Below are positions 17,208 through 26,405 of a stretch of DNA of 64,000 nucleotides, one piece after another. The first letter of the stretch is position 1. Each line of letters starts with the position of its first letter. The stretch spans positions 3,519,001 through 3,583,000 of the forward strand of contig NZ_CP062222.1 of NCBI RefSeq assembly GCF_017487405.1, given 5' to 3'. The position numbers and the translations under genes are program-made. The notes under the pieces were generated by a model. That model did no database searches. It saw nothing but the letters and a program-made list of their open reading frames with translations, and was not told the DNA's origin. The stretch comes from Brevundimonas goettingensis (GTDB lineage Bacteria; Pseudomonadota; Alphaproteobacteria; Caulobacterales; Caulobacteraceae).

Positions 17208-18584
17208 ATGGAATTCATTCTGATGCTTCTGGCCCTTGCCCTGTCGGGCGCCTGGGCGGGGATAAGGCTGGCGCTTCGGGCCCGGGGCGAGAGCCGGCGG
17301 CTGCGAACCGAGAACGCCTCGCTCGAGGACCGGGTCGAGGAGCGCACTCGCGAACTGCGTCTCGCGCTCGAGGCCGCCGACGAACAGGCCCGGGGTCTGG
17401 CCGCCGCCAACAAGGCCAAGACCGACTTCCTGGCGGGCATGTCGCATGAGCTTCGCACCCCGCTGAACGCCGTCATCGGCTTTTCCGAACTGATGCGGAT
17501 GAACGTCCAGGCCGAGCCCCTGACCCGGCGCCAGTCCCAGGCCGTGGACCAGATTCTCGCCTCGGGCCAGCATCTGCTCAGCCTGATCGAGGAGGTGCTC
17601 GACCTCGCCCGCATCGAGGCCGGCAAAATGTCGATGTCGATCGAGGCCGTGGACCCCCACCTGGTCGCCCGCCAGGTCTGCGACAGCCTGAGACCCCAGG
17701 CCGAGGCCGCCGGGATCGCCCTGACCCCGCCGCCGCCCACCGCCGGCTTCGGCGTCGTTGCGGACCGGACCCGGCTGCGGCAGGTGCTACTCAACCTCGT
17801 GTCCAACGCCATCAAATACAATCGCCCGGGCGGCGCGGTCTTCCTGCAGCTGCACCAGACCGCCGAGGGCGTGGCCCTGGCCGTCCACGACACCGGCGTC
17901 GGCATTCCCGAGGCCCGGATGACCGATCTCTTCCAGCCCTTCAACCGTCTGGGCCGCGAGACCTCCGAAGTCCCCGGGACCGGCATCGGCCTCGCCGTCT
18001 CGCGCCGTCTGGCCGAGGCCATGAAGGGAAGGCTTGAGGCCGTCAGCCGCGAGGGCGAAGGCTCGATCTTCACCCTCAGCCTGCCCCTGGCTCGATCCCT
18101 GGCGCCCGAGGTCGTCGCCTCTCCCATCCCGGCGCTGGAGACACCCGTGATGCCGGGCGGCGCGGCGACCCTGCTCTATGTCGAGGACAATCCGTCCAAC
18201 ATCGCCCTGATGCGGCATGTCATCGCGGCCTTGGGCGGTCTGCGGCTGCATGTCGCCGAGACGGGGCACGAGGGGCTGGCTCTGGCCCGCGACCTACGCC
18301 CCGACGTCATCCTGCTGGACATCAACCTGCCGGGGATGGACGGGTTCGAGCTCAAGGCTCGGCTCGACGCCGACCCCCTGACGCGCGGCCTGCCGGTGCT
18401 GGCCCTGTCGGCCAGCGCCATGCCCGGCGACATCAAACGCGGCCGGGCGGCGGGCTTCCGGGAATATCTGACCAAGCCGCTCGACATTCCTGTTCTGGCC
18501 CGGGCCCTGAATCGCGCCCTCATCGAGAGTTTGTCGGAGTCGGGGACGGGGGCGGGGGCGCCCAACGACGTGCAAGCGGCGTAA
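17208..18584 (+). CDS. Hybrid sensor histidine kinase with receiver domain
   Basis: A 458-residue signalling protein with one N-terminal hydrophobic segment (residues 3-22) and a short coiled coil instead of a periplasmic sensor. The HisKA H-box SHELRTPLN has phospho-acceptor H80. The ATPase shows N-box N200, DTGVGIPE and GTGIGLAVS. A C-terminal receiver domain (from about 322) has LLYVEDN, phospho-acceptor D371 (LLDINLPGMDG) and K about 425. A strong AGGAGG ribosome site precedes the ATG. No output domain is present, so a phosphotransfer partner is expected elsewhere. No response-regulator gene is adjacent. Confidence 0.92.
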   Translation: MEFILMLLALALSGAWAGIRLALRARGESRRLRTENASLEDRVEERTRELRLALEAADEQARGLAAANKAKTDFLAGMSHELRTPLNAVIGFSELMRMNVQAEPLTRRQSQAVDQILASGQHLLSLIEEVLDLARIEAGKMSMSIEAVDPHLVARQVCDSLRPQAEAAGIALTPPPPTAGFGVVADRTRLRQVLLNLVSNAIKYNRPGGAVFLQLHQTAEGVALAVHDTGVGIPEARMTDLFQPFNRLGRETSEVPGTGIGLAVSRRLAEAMKGRLEAVSREGEGSIFTLSLPLARSLAPEVVASPIPALETPVMPGGAATLLYVEDNPSNIALMRHVIAALGGLRLHVAETGHEGLALARDLRPDVILLDINLPGMDGFELKARLDADPLTRGLPVLALSASAMPGDIKRGRAAGFREYLTKPLDIPVLARALNRALIESLSESGTGAGAPNDVQAA

Positions 18585-18649
18585 CCGCTTGACGGGGCGG
18601 GCTGCGAGCGCTCTGAAGGCCTCGCGTCAGTCGTAGCTCAAGGTCGCCC

Positions 18650-19327
18650 ATGCGCCTCGCCGTCCTCGCCGGTTTCGCCGCCTCCCTGGTCCTGTCGGCC
18701 TGCGCCACGGGCGCGCCTCCGCCGCCTCCGCCCCCGCCGCCGAACCAGCCCAGCTATCCGGCTCCGCCCAGCAGTCCGACCGGCGCGGCCCTGATGGACT
18801 GGCGCGGCGTCATCACCGCCACCGACCGCGACCGCTACCAGCGCCGCGACGCCGCCTGGTCGCTGGCCCTGCAGCAGGCCCGCCGCCAGACCGGCTCCGG
18901 GGATCTGCAGAGCCTCGGCGACCTGATCGATCCGCGCGCCGCCTTCGCCCCCGTCGTCCCGCCCGTCGGCGATTATCGCTGCCGCACCGTCAAACTGGGC
19001 TCCCAGGGCGGCGAGGACGGCCTCGGCTATGTCGTCTACGGCTGGTTCGCCTGCCGTATCGAACAGACGCCGCGCGGCCTGAAATTCTCCAAACTGACGG
19101 GATCCCAGCGGCCCAGCGGGCTGCTCTTCCCCGAGACCGACCGGCATATGGTCTTCCTCGGCTCCGTGGCCCTGGCCGCCGAGCCCCCGGCCAATACCTA
19201 TGGTCGTCGCCCCGACCGCGACGTCGTCGCGACCCTGGAGCGGATCGGCGACCGCCGCTGGCGCCTCGTCATTCCCTGGCCCCAGAACGAATCCAACCTC
19301 GACCTGATCGAACTCGTCCCCGCCTGA
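18650..19327 (+). CDS. DUF4893 lipoprotein, first copy
   Basis: A 225-residue lipoprotein. The signal peptide ends in LVLSAC with lipidation Cys18, followed by a Pro-rich linker with runs of 10 prolines. The folded part (from about residue 48) contains DWRGVITATDRDR, GDYRCRTVKLGSQ, FACRIEQT, KLTGSQRPSGLLFPETDRH and a closing RWRLVIPWP, which matches the DUF4893 family. The function is unknown. A second copy with the same motifs starts at 20573, just past the FAD monooxygenase gene; the monooxygenase TTG start is 2 bases after this stop. Confidence 0.8.
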   Translation: MRLAVLAGFAASLVLSACATGAPPPPPPPPPNQPSYPAPPSSPTGAALMDWRGVITATDRDRYQRRDAAWSLALQQARRQTGSGDLQSLGDLIDPRAAFAPVVPPVGDYRCRTVKLGSQGGEDGLGYVVYGWFACRIEQTPRGLKFSKLTGSQRPSGLLFPETDRHMVFLGSVALAAEPPANTYGRRPDRDVVATLERIGDRRWRLVIPWPQNESNLDLIELVPA

Positions 19328-19329
19328 CC

Positions 19330-20523
19330 TTGACCCGGTCTGTCGCCGTCGCAGGGGCCGGTCCCACCGGTCTCGCCGCCGCCCTGATGCTGGCTCGTCA
19401 GGGGCGGCAGGTGGTGGTGCACGAGCGGTTCGAGGAAGCCCGCCCGGTCGGCGCCGGCTTCATGCTCCAGCCCACCGGCCTGCACGTCCTCGACCGGCTC
19501 GGCCTGACCGCCGAGGTCGAGCGCCACGCCCAGCCCCTGACCCATATCTTCGGCCGCGAGGCCCGGCGCGGCCGGGTGGTCCTCGACATCCGCTACGGCG
19601 ACCTGAAGGCGCCGCGGCCTTCGCTGGGGGTGCATCGGGCCGCCCTGTTCCACGTCCTGCACCGCGCCTGTCTGGCCGACGGGGTGGCGTTCGAGACGGG
19701 GAGGGAGATCGTCGGGGCCGCTGACGGCCGGCTCACCGGCGCCGACGGCTGGACCAGCGCCCGGTTCGATCTGATCGTCGACGCCACCGGCGCCCGCTCG
19801 CCCATCGCCAGAGCCCTCGGCGCGCGGCGTCAGGAACTGGGCTGGTCGGGCCTGTGGGGCACGGTCCCCTGGCCGGGCGGCGGCTTCGACCAAGGCGCGC
19901 TGGAGCAGGTCTATCGCGAGGCCTCGAAGATGATCGGCGTCCTGCCCTGCGGCGGCCTGCCGGATGCGCCCGACCAGCGCCTCGCCACCTTCTTCTGGAG
20001 CCTCAAGGGCGACGACCACCCGGCCTGGCGCGCGGCGGGTCTCGATCCGTGGAAGGCCGAGATCCTGTCCCTCTGGCCCGAGGTAGCGCCGATCCTCGAC
20101 AGCATCGCCGACCCGGACGCCCTGACCCTCGCCCGCTACGGCCACCACACCCTCATCCGGCCCGTCGCCGACCGGCTGGCGGTCCTCGGCGACGCGGCCC
20201 ATTCGACCAGTCCGCAGTTGGGGCAGGGGGTCAATATGGGCCTGCTTGACGCTCTTGCCCTGGCCGATGCGCTCGAGACCCATCCGGATCTCTCCGACGC
20301 CCTCGCCGCCTATGCCGCCGCCCGCCGCTGGCATGTGCGTCTCTATCAGGCCCTGTCGATGATCTTCACCCCCTTCTATCAGGCCGACGGCGCCGTCCTG
20401 CCCTGGATCCGCGACCATATCCTCGGCAAGGTCGCCCGCCTGCCCTTCGCCCCGAGATTGCTGGCGGCGACCGTCTCGGGATTGCTGCTGGATCCCAGAG
20501 GCCCGGCGATCCGGAAGATGTGA
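19330..20523 (+). CDS. FAD-dependent monooxygenase (UbiH/PHBH type)
   Basis: A 397-residue flavoprotein of the aromatic hydroxylase superfamily. The N-terminal FAD motif is VAVAGAGPTGLAAALMLARQ (GxGxxG), the DG-like segment is FDLIVDATGARSPIA, and the second FAD motif is VLGDAAHSTSPQLGQGVNMG. The family uses NAD(P)H and O2 to hydroxylate ring substrates. The start appears to be TTG at 19330, since the FAD motif begins five residues later and no ATG is available. It is packed between two DUF4893 genes. The substrate is unknown; a ubiquinone-type hydroxylase is one alternative. Confidence 0.88.
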   Translation: MTRSVAVAGAGPTGLAAALMLARQGRQVVVHERFEEARPVGAGFMLQPTGLHVLDRLGLTAEVERHAQPLTHIFGREARRGRVVLDIRYGDLKAPRPSLGVHRAALFHVLHRACLADGVAFETGREIVGAADGRLTGADGWTSARFDLIVDATGARSPIARALGARRQELGWSGLWGTVPWPGGGFDQGALEQVYREASKMIGVLPCGGLPDAPDQRLATFFWSLKGDDHPAWRAAGLDPWKAEILSLWPEVAPILDSIADPDALTLARYGHHTLIRPVADRLAVLGDAAHSTSPQLGQGVNMGLLDALALADALETHPDLSDALAAYAAARRWHVRLYQALSMIFTPFYQADGAVLPWIRDHILGKVARLPFAPRLLAATVSGLLLDPRGPAIRKM

Positions 20524-20572
20524 ACCCCAGCCGACGCGGACCGTTCGTCTCCCTCTGATCGAAGGAGCGACC

Positions 20573-21328
20573 ATGACCGCCCGTCCCCTCATCGCCGTCG
20601 CCGGCGCGGCTCTTGTCGTTGTGGCCTGCAGCCGGAGCCCCTCGCCCTCGACCGAAGACCCCCAGACCACGCCCCAGGACGGGGTCACCCCGCCCGCCTC
20701 GGCGCCCCACGATCCGGCCGCCGGAGAGAGCCTCAGCGGACCGACCCCGCCCCCTGTCGATCCGGCGCCGCCAGCAGGCGAACAGGGCGGCGCCGCTGAC
20801 TGGCGCCAGGTCGCGAAAGCCGCCGACGCCTCCGCCCTCGGCCGTCTGGATCAGGCCTGGCGGCTGGGCCGCGCCGAGGCCGAGGACAAGGGGTTCGCCG
20901 ATCAGGTCGAGGCGCTGGGCCCCCTCGTCGATCCCAACGCCGCCCTGACCGGCCGCCTCCAGCCCCCGCCCGGAAACTACCGCTGTCGCACGATCAAACT
21001 GGGCTCACGCGACGAAAAGGGTCCCGCCTTCCTGTCCTATCCGGCCTTCCGCTGCACGGTGGAGCTGACGCCCGGCGGCGACCTGATCCTGACCAAGACC
21101 ACGGGCTCGCAGCGCTCGCGCGGCCTGCTCTATCCCCATTCGGACAACCAGTTGGTCTTCCTCGGCGCCCAGGCCTGGGGTGACGAGACGGCGTATCCGA
21201 CCTATGGCCAGACCCGCGAACGCGACCAGATCGGCGTCCTCGAACGCCTCGGCCCGCAACGCTGGCGGCTGGTCATCCCCTGGCCGAAACAGGAGGCCAA
21301 GCTGGAGATCCTCGAACTGACACGGTGA
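20573..21328 (+). CDS. DUF4893 lipoprotein, second copy
   Basis: A 251-residue paralogue of the protein at 18650. The signal peptide ends VVVAC (Cys19), a somewhat loose lipobox, followed by a Pro/Thr/Ser-rich linker to about residue 75. The domain shows DWRQVAKAADASALGR, GNYRCRTIKLGSRD, FRCTVELTPGG, TTGSQRSRGLLYPHSDNQ and RWRLVIPWPKQ, mirroring the first copy. A good AAGGAG ribosome site (20562-20567) precedes the ATG. Its stop abuts the stop of the opposite-strand DUF805 gene. Confidence 0.82.
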   Translation: MTARPLIAVAGAALVVVACSRSPSPSTEDPQTTPQDGVTPPASAPHDPAAGESLSGPTPPPVDPAPPAGEQGGAADWRQVAKAADASALGRLDQAWRLGRAEAEDKGFADQVEALGPLVDPNAALTGRLQPPPGNYRCRTIKLGSRDEKGPAFLSYPAFRCTVELTPGGDLILTKTTGSQRSRGLLYPHSDNQLVFLGAQAWGDETAYPTYGQTRERDQIGVLERLGPQRWRLVIPWPKQEAKLEILELTR

Positions 21329-21724
21329 TCAGGCGGCCGCTTCCGGCTCCGGACGAACGGCCGGCCTGGCGCGCGGGGGCCAGATCCCGAGACCGATCAT
21401 GAAGATCATCGAGACCAGACTGGCCAGGAGATTGGCCTCCCGGGCGTCGACAGGAAGCGGGCTTCCGATCCCGGCGGCGAAACTGACCGCGAAACTGGTC
21501 ACGAACCCAAGGCCGAACGGGATAAGCGACAGCCAGCCCGTGGCCCCCACATCATGCAGTCGACGGGTCCCGATCAGCAGCCAGAACGGAAATGATGCGG
21601 TGCTCGCGATCACCGGCCCTGCGACGCTGGCCAGCATCAGATAGGCGATCACAAGCGCGACGAGGCTCGCCCAGTATTCCCGCCGCCGGGACCGTCCGGC
21701 CCAGAGCGCCTTGAACTGTTCCAT
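21329..21724 (-). CDS. DUF805 family membrane protein
   Basis: A 131-residue protein with about four hydrophobic segments. It carries the DUF805 landmarks: AGRSRRREYWASLVAL at the N-terminus (normally GRxxRxEFW) and RRLHDVGATGWLSLIP in the middle. The function of the family is unknown. Its ATG is 2 bases past the serine-hydrolase stop, so the two minus-strand genes are likely one transcript. Confidence 0.88.
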   Translation of the reverse strand: MEQFKALWAGRSRRREYWASLVALVIAYLMLASVAGPVIASTASFPFWLLIGTRRLHDVGATGWLSLIPFGLGFVTSFAVSFAAGIGSPLPVDAREANLLASLVSMIFMIGLGIWPPRARPAVRPEPEAAA

Positions 21725-21726
21725 GA

Positions 21727-23361
21727 TCAGACCTTCGTCAGTCTAAGGTCTTGATAGTCGTACGAGAAATCCGCGTCGGGGCTCAGCGCCTTCATGGTCG
21801 CCGTCCTCGGTCGGCCGTTCTCGAGGGCGAAGGTGACCAGCAGGTCCTCCTCGCGCTTGTCGAGGAAACGGGTCCGCATCGTCTCCCCGTCATAGGGCTC
21901 GACCGGACCTTTCAGCGTCGGGGTGTGCGTAAACGCCATCCACAGGCCGCCGTCCTTCATCTCGATCGTGATGTCGCCGTACCAGGGGTCGCGCCAGGTC
22001 CCGGTATAGGCCTCCAGAGGCGCGGACGGCTTGGTCCCCGCCGCCTGACGCGCGTCGATGTCGGCGGCGGCCTTGATGGCCTTGGGCTCGGCCTCTGCCG
22101 CGACCCGCACCGCGTCGGCGATCCAGTCGAACGAGCCGCCCTTCTCCATACAGATGTCGGCGATGCCCGAGCGCAGGGCGCGCAGCAGCTGGCCCTCCTC
22201 GGCATTGGAGAAGACCGAGAAGCCGACATTGCGGCCCGGGATCATCACCGTCGCCGAGATGCCGCCCGGCGAGCCGCCGCCGTGGCTGATGTAGCGTTCG
22301 CCGCGATAGTCCTGCACCTGATGGCCCATGGCGTAGGTCGAGGCGATGGCCCGCCCCGGCATGGCCGCCGTCGGCCCCTCCGAACCCGAGACGATGATAT
22401 TGGGCTTCCACATCTCCCTGGCGACCGCCTCGGAAAACAGCCGCGACCCGTCGGGCAGCCTGCCCATCGCCAGCCGGACATTGATCCATTTGGCCCAGTC
22501 GACCGGATTGGTGCAGATGCCGCCCGCCGCCGCCGCCGAATCCCAGTTCCACACCTCGGCGATGGACTCCGCGATCTGAACCATCGGCCCATGCGTCCGC
22601 AGAGGCGGTCCGACGCGCGCGTGGGGCAGGGCCGACTTCTGCGGATCGGCCAGGGTCGCCATCGGCACGGTCTCGGCCATCCCCACGCGATCGAAGATCC
22701 GCGTCTGGATGAACTGCTCCCAGCGCATGCCGGAGACCTTCTCCAGCACCGCCCCGGCGACCACGAACATCAGGTTGCAGTAGTGATAATTCGCCCTGAA
22801 CCCGTCCTCGATAGGCACGAAGGCGGCCTGGGCCACGACCTCGTCGCGGGTCCGGTCGCTGTTGGGCCAGAACAGCAGATCCCCGGCGCCGAGGCCGAAA
22901 CCGGCGCGGTGGCTGAGCGTATCGCGCACCGTGATGTGCTCGCCGATGTACGGATCGGACAGGGCGAATTCGGGGAGATAGGTCTTCACCGGCTCGTCCC
23001 ACTTCACCTTGCCCTCATCGACCATCATGGCCAGGGCGGCGGCGGTGACGTTCTTGGTGTTCGACGCTATGGCGAACAGGGTGTGTTCGTCGACGGTCCG
23101 GGCCTCGCCCGTCTTGCGAACGCCGTATCCGCGCGCCAGCACGGTGCGCCCGTCCTTGACCACGGCGATGGAGATGGCCGGCTGGTCCGGGAAGGCCGCC
23201 ATGGCCCGTTTCACATAGGCGTCCACCGCCTCGGCCAGGGCCGTGCCGGCGTCGGGCGCCGGGGTCCCTGTCTGGCTCCACGCGAGAGACGGGCTCGCCA
23301 GACCGGCCATGCCGAGGCCCGCAGACGAAAGAGCCTGACGGCGCGATAGGCGAAGGGACAT
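21727..23361 (-). CDS. Serine hydrolase (beta-lactamase class C/esterase family), Tat-exported
   Basis: A 544-residue secreted enzyme. The N-terminus LSRRQALSSAGLGMAGLA is a twin-arginine-type signal. The catalytic SxxK is S100-N-T-K103 and the YxN motif is Y194-C-N196; GHQVQDY and HGGGSPGG near 330-355 form the third active-site element. A C-terminal DUF3471-like beta region follows (EAYTGTWRDPWYG). Family members are D-Ala carboxypeptidases, esterases or peptidases; a true beta-lactamase role is unlikely given the extra C-terminal domain. It leads a two-gene unit with the DUF805 gene. Confidence 0.9.
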   Translation of the reverse strand: MSLRLSRRQALSSAGLGMAGLASPSLAWSQTGTPAPDAGTALAEAVDAYVKRAMAAFPDQPAISIAVVKDGRTVLARGYGVRKTGEARTVDEHTLFAIASNTKNVTAAALAMMVDEGKVKWDEPVKTYLPEFALSDPYIGEHITVRDTLSHRAGFGLGAGDLLFWPNSDRTRDEVVAQAAFVPIEDGFRANYHYCNLMFVVAGAVLEKVSGMRWEQFIQTRIFDRVGMAETVPMATLADPQKSALPHARVGPPLRTHGPMVQIAESIAEVWNWDSAAAAGGICTNPVDWAKWINVRLAMGRLPDGSRLFSEAVAREMWKPNIIVSGSEGPTAAMPGRAIASTYAMGHQVQDYRGERYISHGGGSPGGISATVMIPGRNVGFSVFSNAEEGQLLRALRSGIADICMEKGGSFDWIADAVRVAAEAEPKAIKAAADIDARQAAGTKPSAPLEAYTGTWRDPWYGDITIEMKDGGLWMAFTHTPTLKGPVEPYDGETMRTRFLDKREEDLLVTFALENGRPRTATMKALSPDADFSYDYQDLRLTKV

Positions 23362-23523
23362 GGCGAAAGCTCCAGCAAAACCCGAGCGATGACGCTACGC
23401 GTCGATTCAGGCCCGCGCCAGAGTCCGGACCGCCTTCAAGGGCGGGTTGGGGCTCTTACAGAAGCTTAACTGGCACCCTTCGCCGCGCCCGCTGCAAATG
23501 ACCGGACTGGAGGAGGGCTGACG

Positions 23524-25086
23524 ATGACGACGACCCGTGGGCGGATCGCGATTCGCCTCGCCGTGATTTTCGGCCTGCTGACGTCTGCGGGCGCGGCCTC
23601 GGCCCAGACTCCTGACCGCGTCTCCGTCACCGGCGGCCGGATCGTGGGCGAGCGGCAGGACGGGGTGCGGGTCTTTCGCGGGGTCCCCTATGCGGCGGCC
23701 CCGGTCGGGCCTCTACGCTGGCGCGATCCCCGGCCGGCGCCGCGCTGGACCGGCGAGCGCCCGGCGACCCGCTTTGCCCCAGCCTGTCTCCAGACCGGAA
23801 CCTCCATGCCGGGCGAGCCGCCGTCGCCGTCCGCTGAGGACTGCCTCTATCTGAACGTCTGGGCACCGATCGCGGACGGATCGCCGAAACCTGTCATCGT
23901 CTGGTTTCCCGGCGGCGGTCTGGCCAACGGCTCCACGTCGATCCCCCTCTATGATGGAGCGGCGCTGGCGAGACGCGGGGCGGTGGTCGTCACCGTGGCC
24001 TATCGGCTGGGCGCGCTCGGCTTCCTCGCCCATCCGGCCCTCAGCGCCGAATCTCCCGACCACGCCTCCGGCAACTATGGCCTGATGGATCAGGTCGCGG
24101 CGCTGGAGTGGGTCAAGGCCAATGCCGCAGCCTTCGGCGGCGATCCCGCCCGGGTGACCATCGCCGGCCAGTCGGCGGGCGCGACCTCGGTCAGCATCCT
24201 GATGGCCTCGCCCCGGGCCAAGGGCCTGTTCCAGCGCGCCATCGGCCAGTCGGGCGGCCTGTTCGAACCCACGGCGTTGGCCCCCCAGTACCAGCTGGCC
24301 CGGGCCGAGGCCGACGGCGCCGCCCTGATGACCCGTCTGGGCGCCACGACGCTGGACGAGATGCGCGCCCTCCCTGCCGACCGGCTGCTGGCGGGCGCCG
24401 GCGGAGTGACCCATCCGGTGATTGAGCCGCGTCTCCTGCCCGAGGCGCCGTTCGAGGTCTTCCGCGCCGGACGCCACAGCGATGTGCCCCTGCTGGTCGG
24501 CTATAACGCCGAGGAGGCGCGATCCCTGACCGACGTCGCCGAGGTCACCGCCGCCAATTTCAACGAGAAACTGGCCGCCCGGTGGGGCCGTCTGCCGCCG
24601 CCCCTGCCGGCGCCCTACGCCTTCACGACCGACGATCAGGCGAGGACCGCCCGGCTCGATTTCGAGCGCGACCTGCGCTTCGGCTGGGACATTCGCACCT
24701 GGGCCATGCTGCAGGCCGAACACGGTCGCAGCCCGGTCTATCTCTACCGCTTCGAGCGCCGCCCGCCCTGGCTCGCCGGATCGGTCCGCGCCGACTGGGG
24801 CGCGAGCCATTTCGCCGACCTCTGGTACATGTTCGACCATCTGGATCCGGCCGACGGGAACTGGACGGCGACCGACCGGGTCCTGGCCGACCGCATGGCC
24901 GAGGCCTGGGTCGCCTTCGCCGCGATCGGCGATCCGAACGGACGAGGCGGGGCCTGGGCGCCCTTCACCCTCGCCGACCCCAAGGCCATGCGCCTCGGCG
25001 AGACCCCGGCCATGGGCGACCTGCCGGAAGAGCCCAACTTCCGGGCCTTCGACGCCGTCTATGACAGCTTGCGCGGCCCCCGCTGA
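23524..25086 (+). CDS. Carboxylesterase type B
   Basis: A 520-residue secreted esterase. The signal peptide ends around residue 28 (AGAASAQ). Family signatures are RVFRGVPYAAAPVGPLRW, EDCLYLNVWAP, the oxyanion-hole PGGG at 129-132 and the nucleophile elbow GQSAG with Ser217. A late GASHFADLWYMF contains the catalytic His. A GGAGG-rich ribosome site lies just before the ATG. Type B enzymes hydrolyse carboxylic esters. Because a pectate lyase gene follows on the same strand 124 bases later, cell-wall polymer ester removal is possible but unproven. Confidence 0.92.
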   Translation: MTTTRGRIAIRLAVIFGLLTSAGAASAQTPDRVSVTGGRIVGERQDGVRVFRGVPYAAAPVGPLRWRDPRPAPRWTGERPATRFAPACLQTGTSMPGEPPSPSAEDCLYLNVWAPIADGSPKPVIVWFPGGGLANGSTSIPLYDGAALARRGAVVVTVAYRLGALGFLAHPALSAESPDHASGNYGLMDQVAALEWVKANAAAFGGDPARVTIAGQSAGATSVSILMASPRAKGLFQRAIGQSGGLFEPTALAPQYQLARAEADGAALMTRLGATTLDEMRALPADRLLAGAGGVTHPVIEPRLLPEAPFEVFRAGRHSDVPLLVGYNAEEARSLTDVAEVTAANFNEKLAARWGRLPPPLPAPYAFTTDDQARTARLDFERDLRFGWDIRTWAMLQAEHGRSPVYLYRFERRPPWLAGSVRADWGASHFADLWYMFDHLDPADGNWTATDRVLADRMAEAWVAFAAIGDPNGRGGAWAPFTLADPKAMRLGETPAMGDLPEEPNFRAFDAVYDSLRGPR

Positions 25087-25210
25087 CGGCCAGACGGAGT
25101 TTCTGACACCGGTGTCTTTCCTGCGTCGCGGACCTGATGTAGCGTCACGCCCAGACCTCGCCGTCCGGGACGGAACGGGGCGGGCCTCAAGGCTCATTCG
25201 GGAGGAACCC

Positions 25211-26344
25211 ATGCCGTTTTCGTCGACCGGTCGCGGCCGCGTCCAGACCCGCCGGCTGCTCGCCGCCGCGCCCATGCTGGCCGTTCTGGCCGCCTGCGCC
25301 CCCGCTGCCGCAAGCGCGCCCGCGCCTGCCGCCGTCCAGACCGCCGCGCCCGTCCGCTGGGGCAGCGCGGTCCTGCGTCAGGACGCGGCCTGGTACGCCT
25401 CGGCCGAGGCCCGGCGTCTGGCCGATACGGTCCTGCTCTATCAGTTCGCCAACGGCTCCTGGCCCAAGAACACCGACATGAGCGCGCCGCCGGCCACCCC
25501 GGTCGATCCCGAACTCGGCGACACCATCGACAACCAGGCCACGACCCTGGAGATGGAGTTTCTGGCCAGGGTCATTCAGGCGGGCGCGCCCAACTCGGCC
25601 GCTTACGTCGCCGCCTTCGACAAGGGGTTCGACTGGGTGCTGGCGGCCCAGTATCCGAACGGCGGCTGGCCCCAGTTCTTCCCGCTGCGGACGGGCTACT
25701 ACACCCACATCACCTACAACGACGACGCCATGGTGCGGGTGCTCAACGTCCTGCGCGACGTCTCGAACGGCGCCGGCCCCTACGGCTTCGTCGATGCGGG
25801 CCGCAAGGCGAAGGCGGCCGAGGCGGTCGCGCGCGGGATCGACATCATCCTCAAGACCCAGATCAGACAGGACGGCAAGCTCACCGTCTGGTGCGCCCAG
25901 CATGACGAGGTCACCCTGGCCCCGGCATGGGCGCGCAAATTCGAGCCGCCGTCGCTGTCGGGCTATGAGAGCGTCGGCATCACCCGCTTCCTGATGGGCG
26001 TCCCCAACCCCTCGCCCGAGATCATCGCCGCCGTCGAGGGCTCGGTCGCCTGGTTCAGATCGACCGTCATCCCCGACATCGCCGTCGAGCGCTTCACCAA
26101 CGCCGAGGGCCAGAACGACCGCCGCGTGATCCCCGCTCCGGGCGCCCGCCTCTGGGCCCGGTTCTATGAGCTGGGGACCAACCGTCCGATCTTCCTCGGC
26201 CGCGATTCCGTAGTCCACCCCGCGCTCGCCGACATCGAGCGCGAGCGCCGCGCCGGCTACAACTATTTCGACGGGGCGGCCGCCGGTCTGATCGACCGCG
26301 ACTACCCGGCCTGGCGCCGCCGCGTCGGCCTGCCCGCGACCTGA
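25211..26344 (+). CDS. Family 10 polysaccharide lyase (pectate lyase)
   Basis: A 377-residue secreted or lipid-anchored lyase. A signal with lipobox-like VLAAC (Cys29) is followed by a Pro/Ala linker. The PL10 core shows FANGSWPKNTDM, TTLEMEFLARV, PNGGWPQFFPL, YYTHITYNDDAMVRVLNVL and CAQHDEVTLAPAWARKFEPP, the conserved substrate-binding and catalytic blocks. PL10 enzymes cleave polygalacturonate by beta-elimination. GGAGGA 5 bases before the ATG at 25211 fixes the start. With the preceding esterase it suggests plant cell-wall pectin use, though no transporter or uronate pathway genes are nearby. Confidence 0.92.
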   Translation: MPFSSTGRGRVQTRRLLAAAPMLAVLAACAPAAASAPAPAAVQTAAPVRWGSAVLRQDAAWYASAEARRLADTVLLYQFANGSWPKNTDMSAPPATPVDPELGDTIDNQATTLEMEFLARVIQAGAPNSAAYVAAFDKGFDWVLAAQYPNGGWPQFFPLRTGYYTHITYNDDAMVRVLNVLRDVSNGAGPYGFVDAGRKAKAAEAVARGIDIILKTQIRQDGKLTVWCAQHDEVTLAPAWARKFEPPSLSGYESVGITRFLMGVPNPSPEIIAAVEGSVAWFRSTVIPDIAVERFTNAEGQNDRRVIPAPGARLWARFYELGTNRPIFLGRDSVVHPALADIERERRAGYNYFDGAAAGLIDRDYPAWRRRVGLPAT

Positions 26345-26360
26345 GCGGACACGAAAACGC

Positions 26361-26380
26361 CCGCCGTGTCCCCACGGCGG
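26361..26380. terminator. Terminator between the pectate lyase and BA14K genes
   Basis: CCGCCGTG paired with CACGGCGG over a TCCC loop. Read on the minus strand it is followed by GCGTTTTCG, a suitable T-run for ending the BA14K-like gene. On the plus strand it ends the pectate lyase transcript less strongly. Confidence 0.6.
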
Positions 26381-26405
26381 CCGTCTTCAATTGCCGTGTG
26401 TGAGA

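Noticed and set aside
21751..23349. 532-codon plus-strand frame opposite the serine hydrolase
   Set aside because: Arg/Gly/His-rich shadow of a gene with clear SxxK and YxN motifs.
21727..23361. Reading the serine hydrolase as an antibiotic-resistance beta-lactamase
   Set aside because: The 544-residue length and C-terminal DUF3471-like region fit the broader esterase/peptidase group better than class C beta-lactamases.
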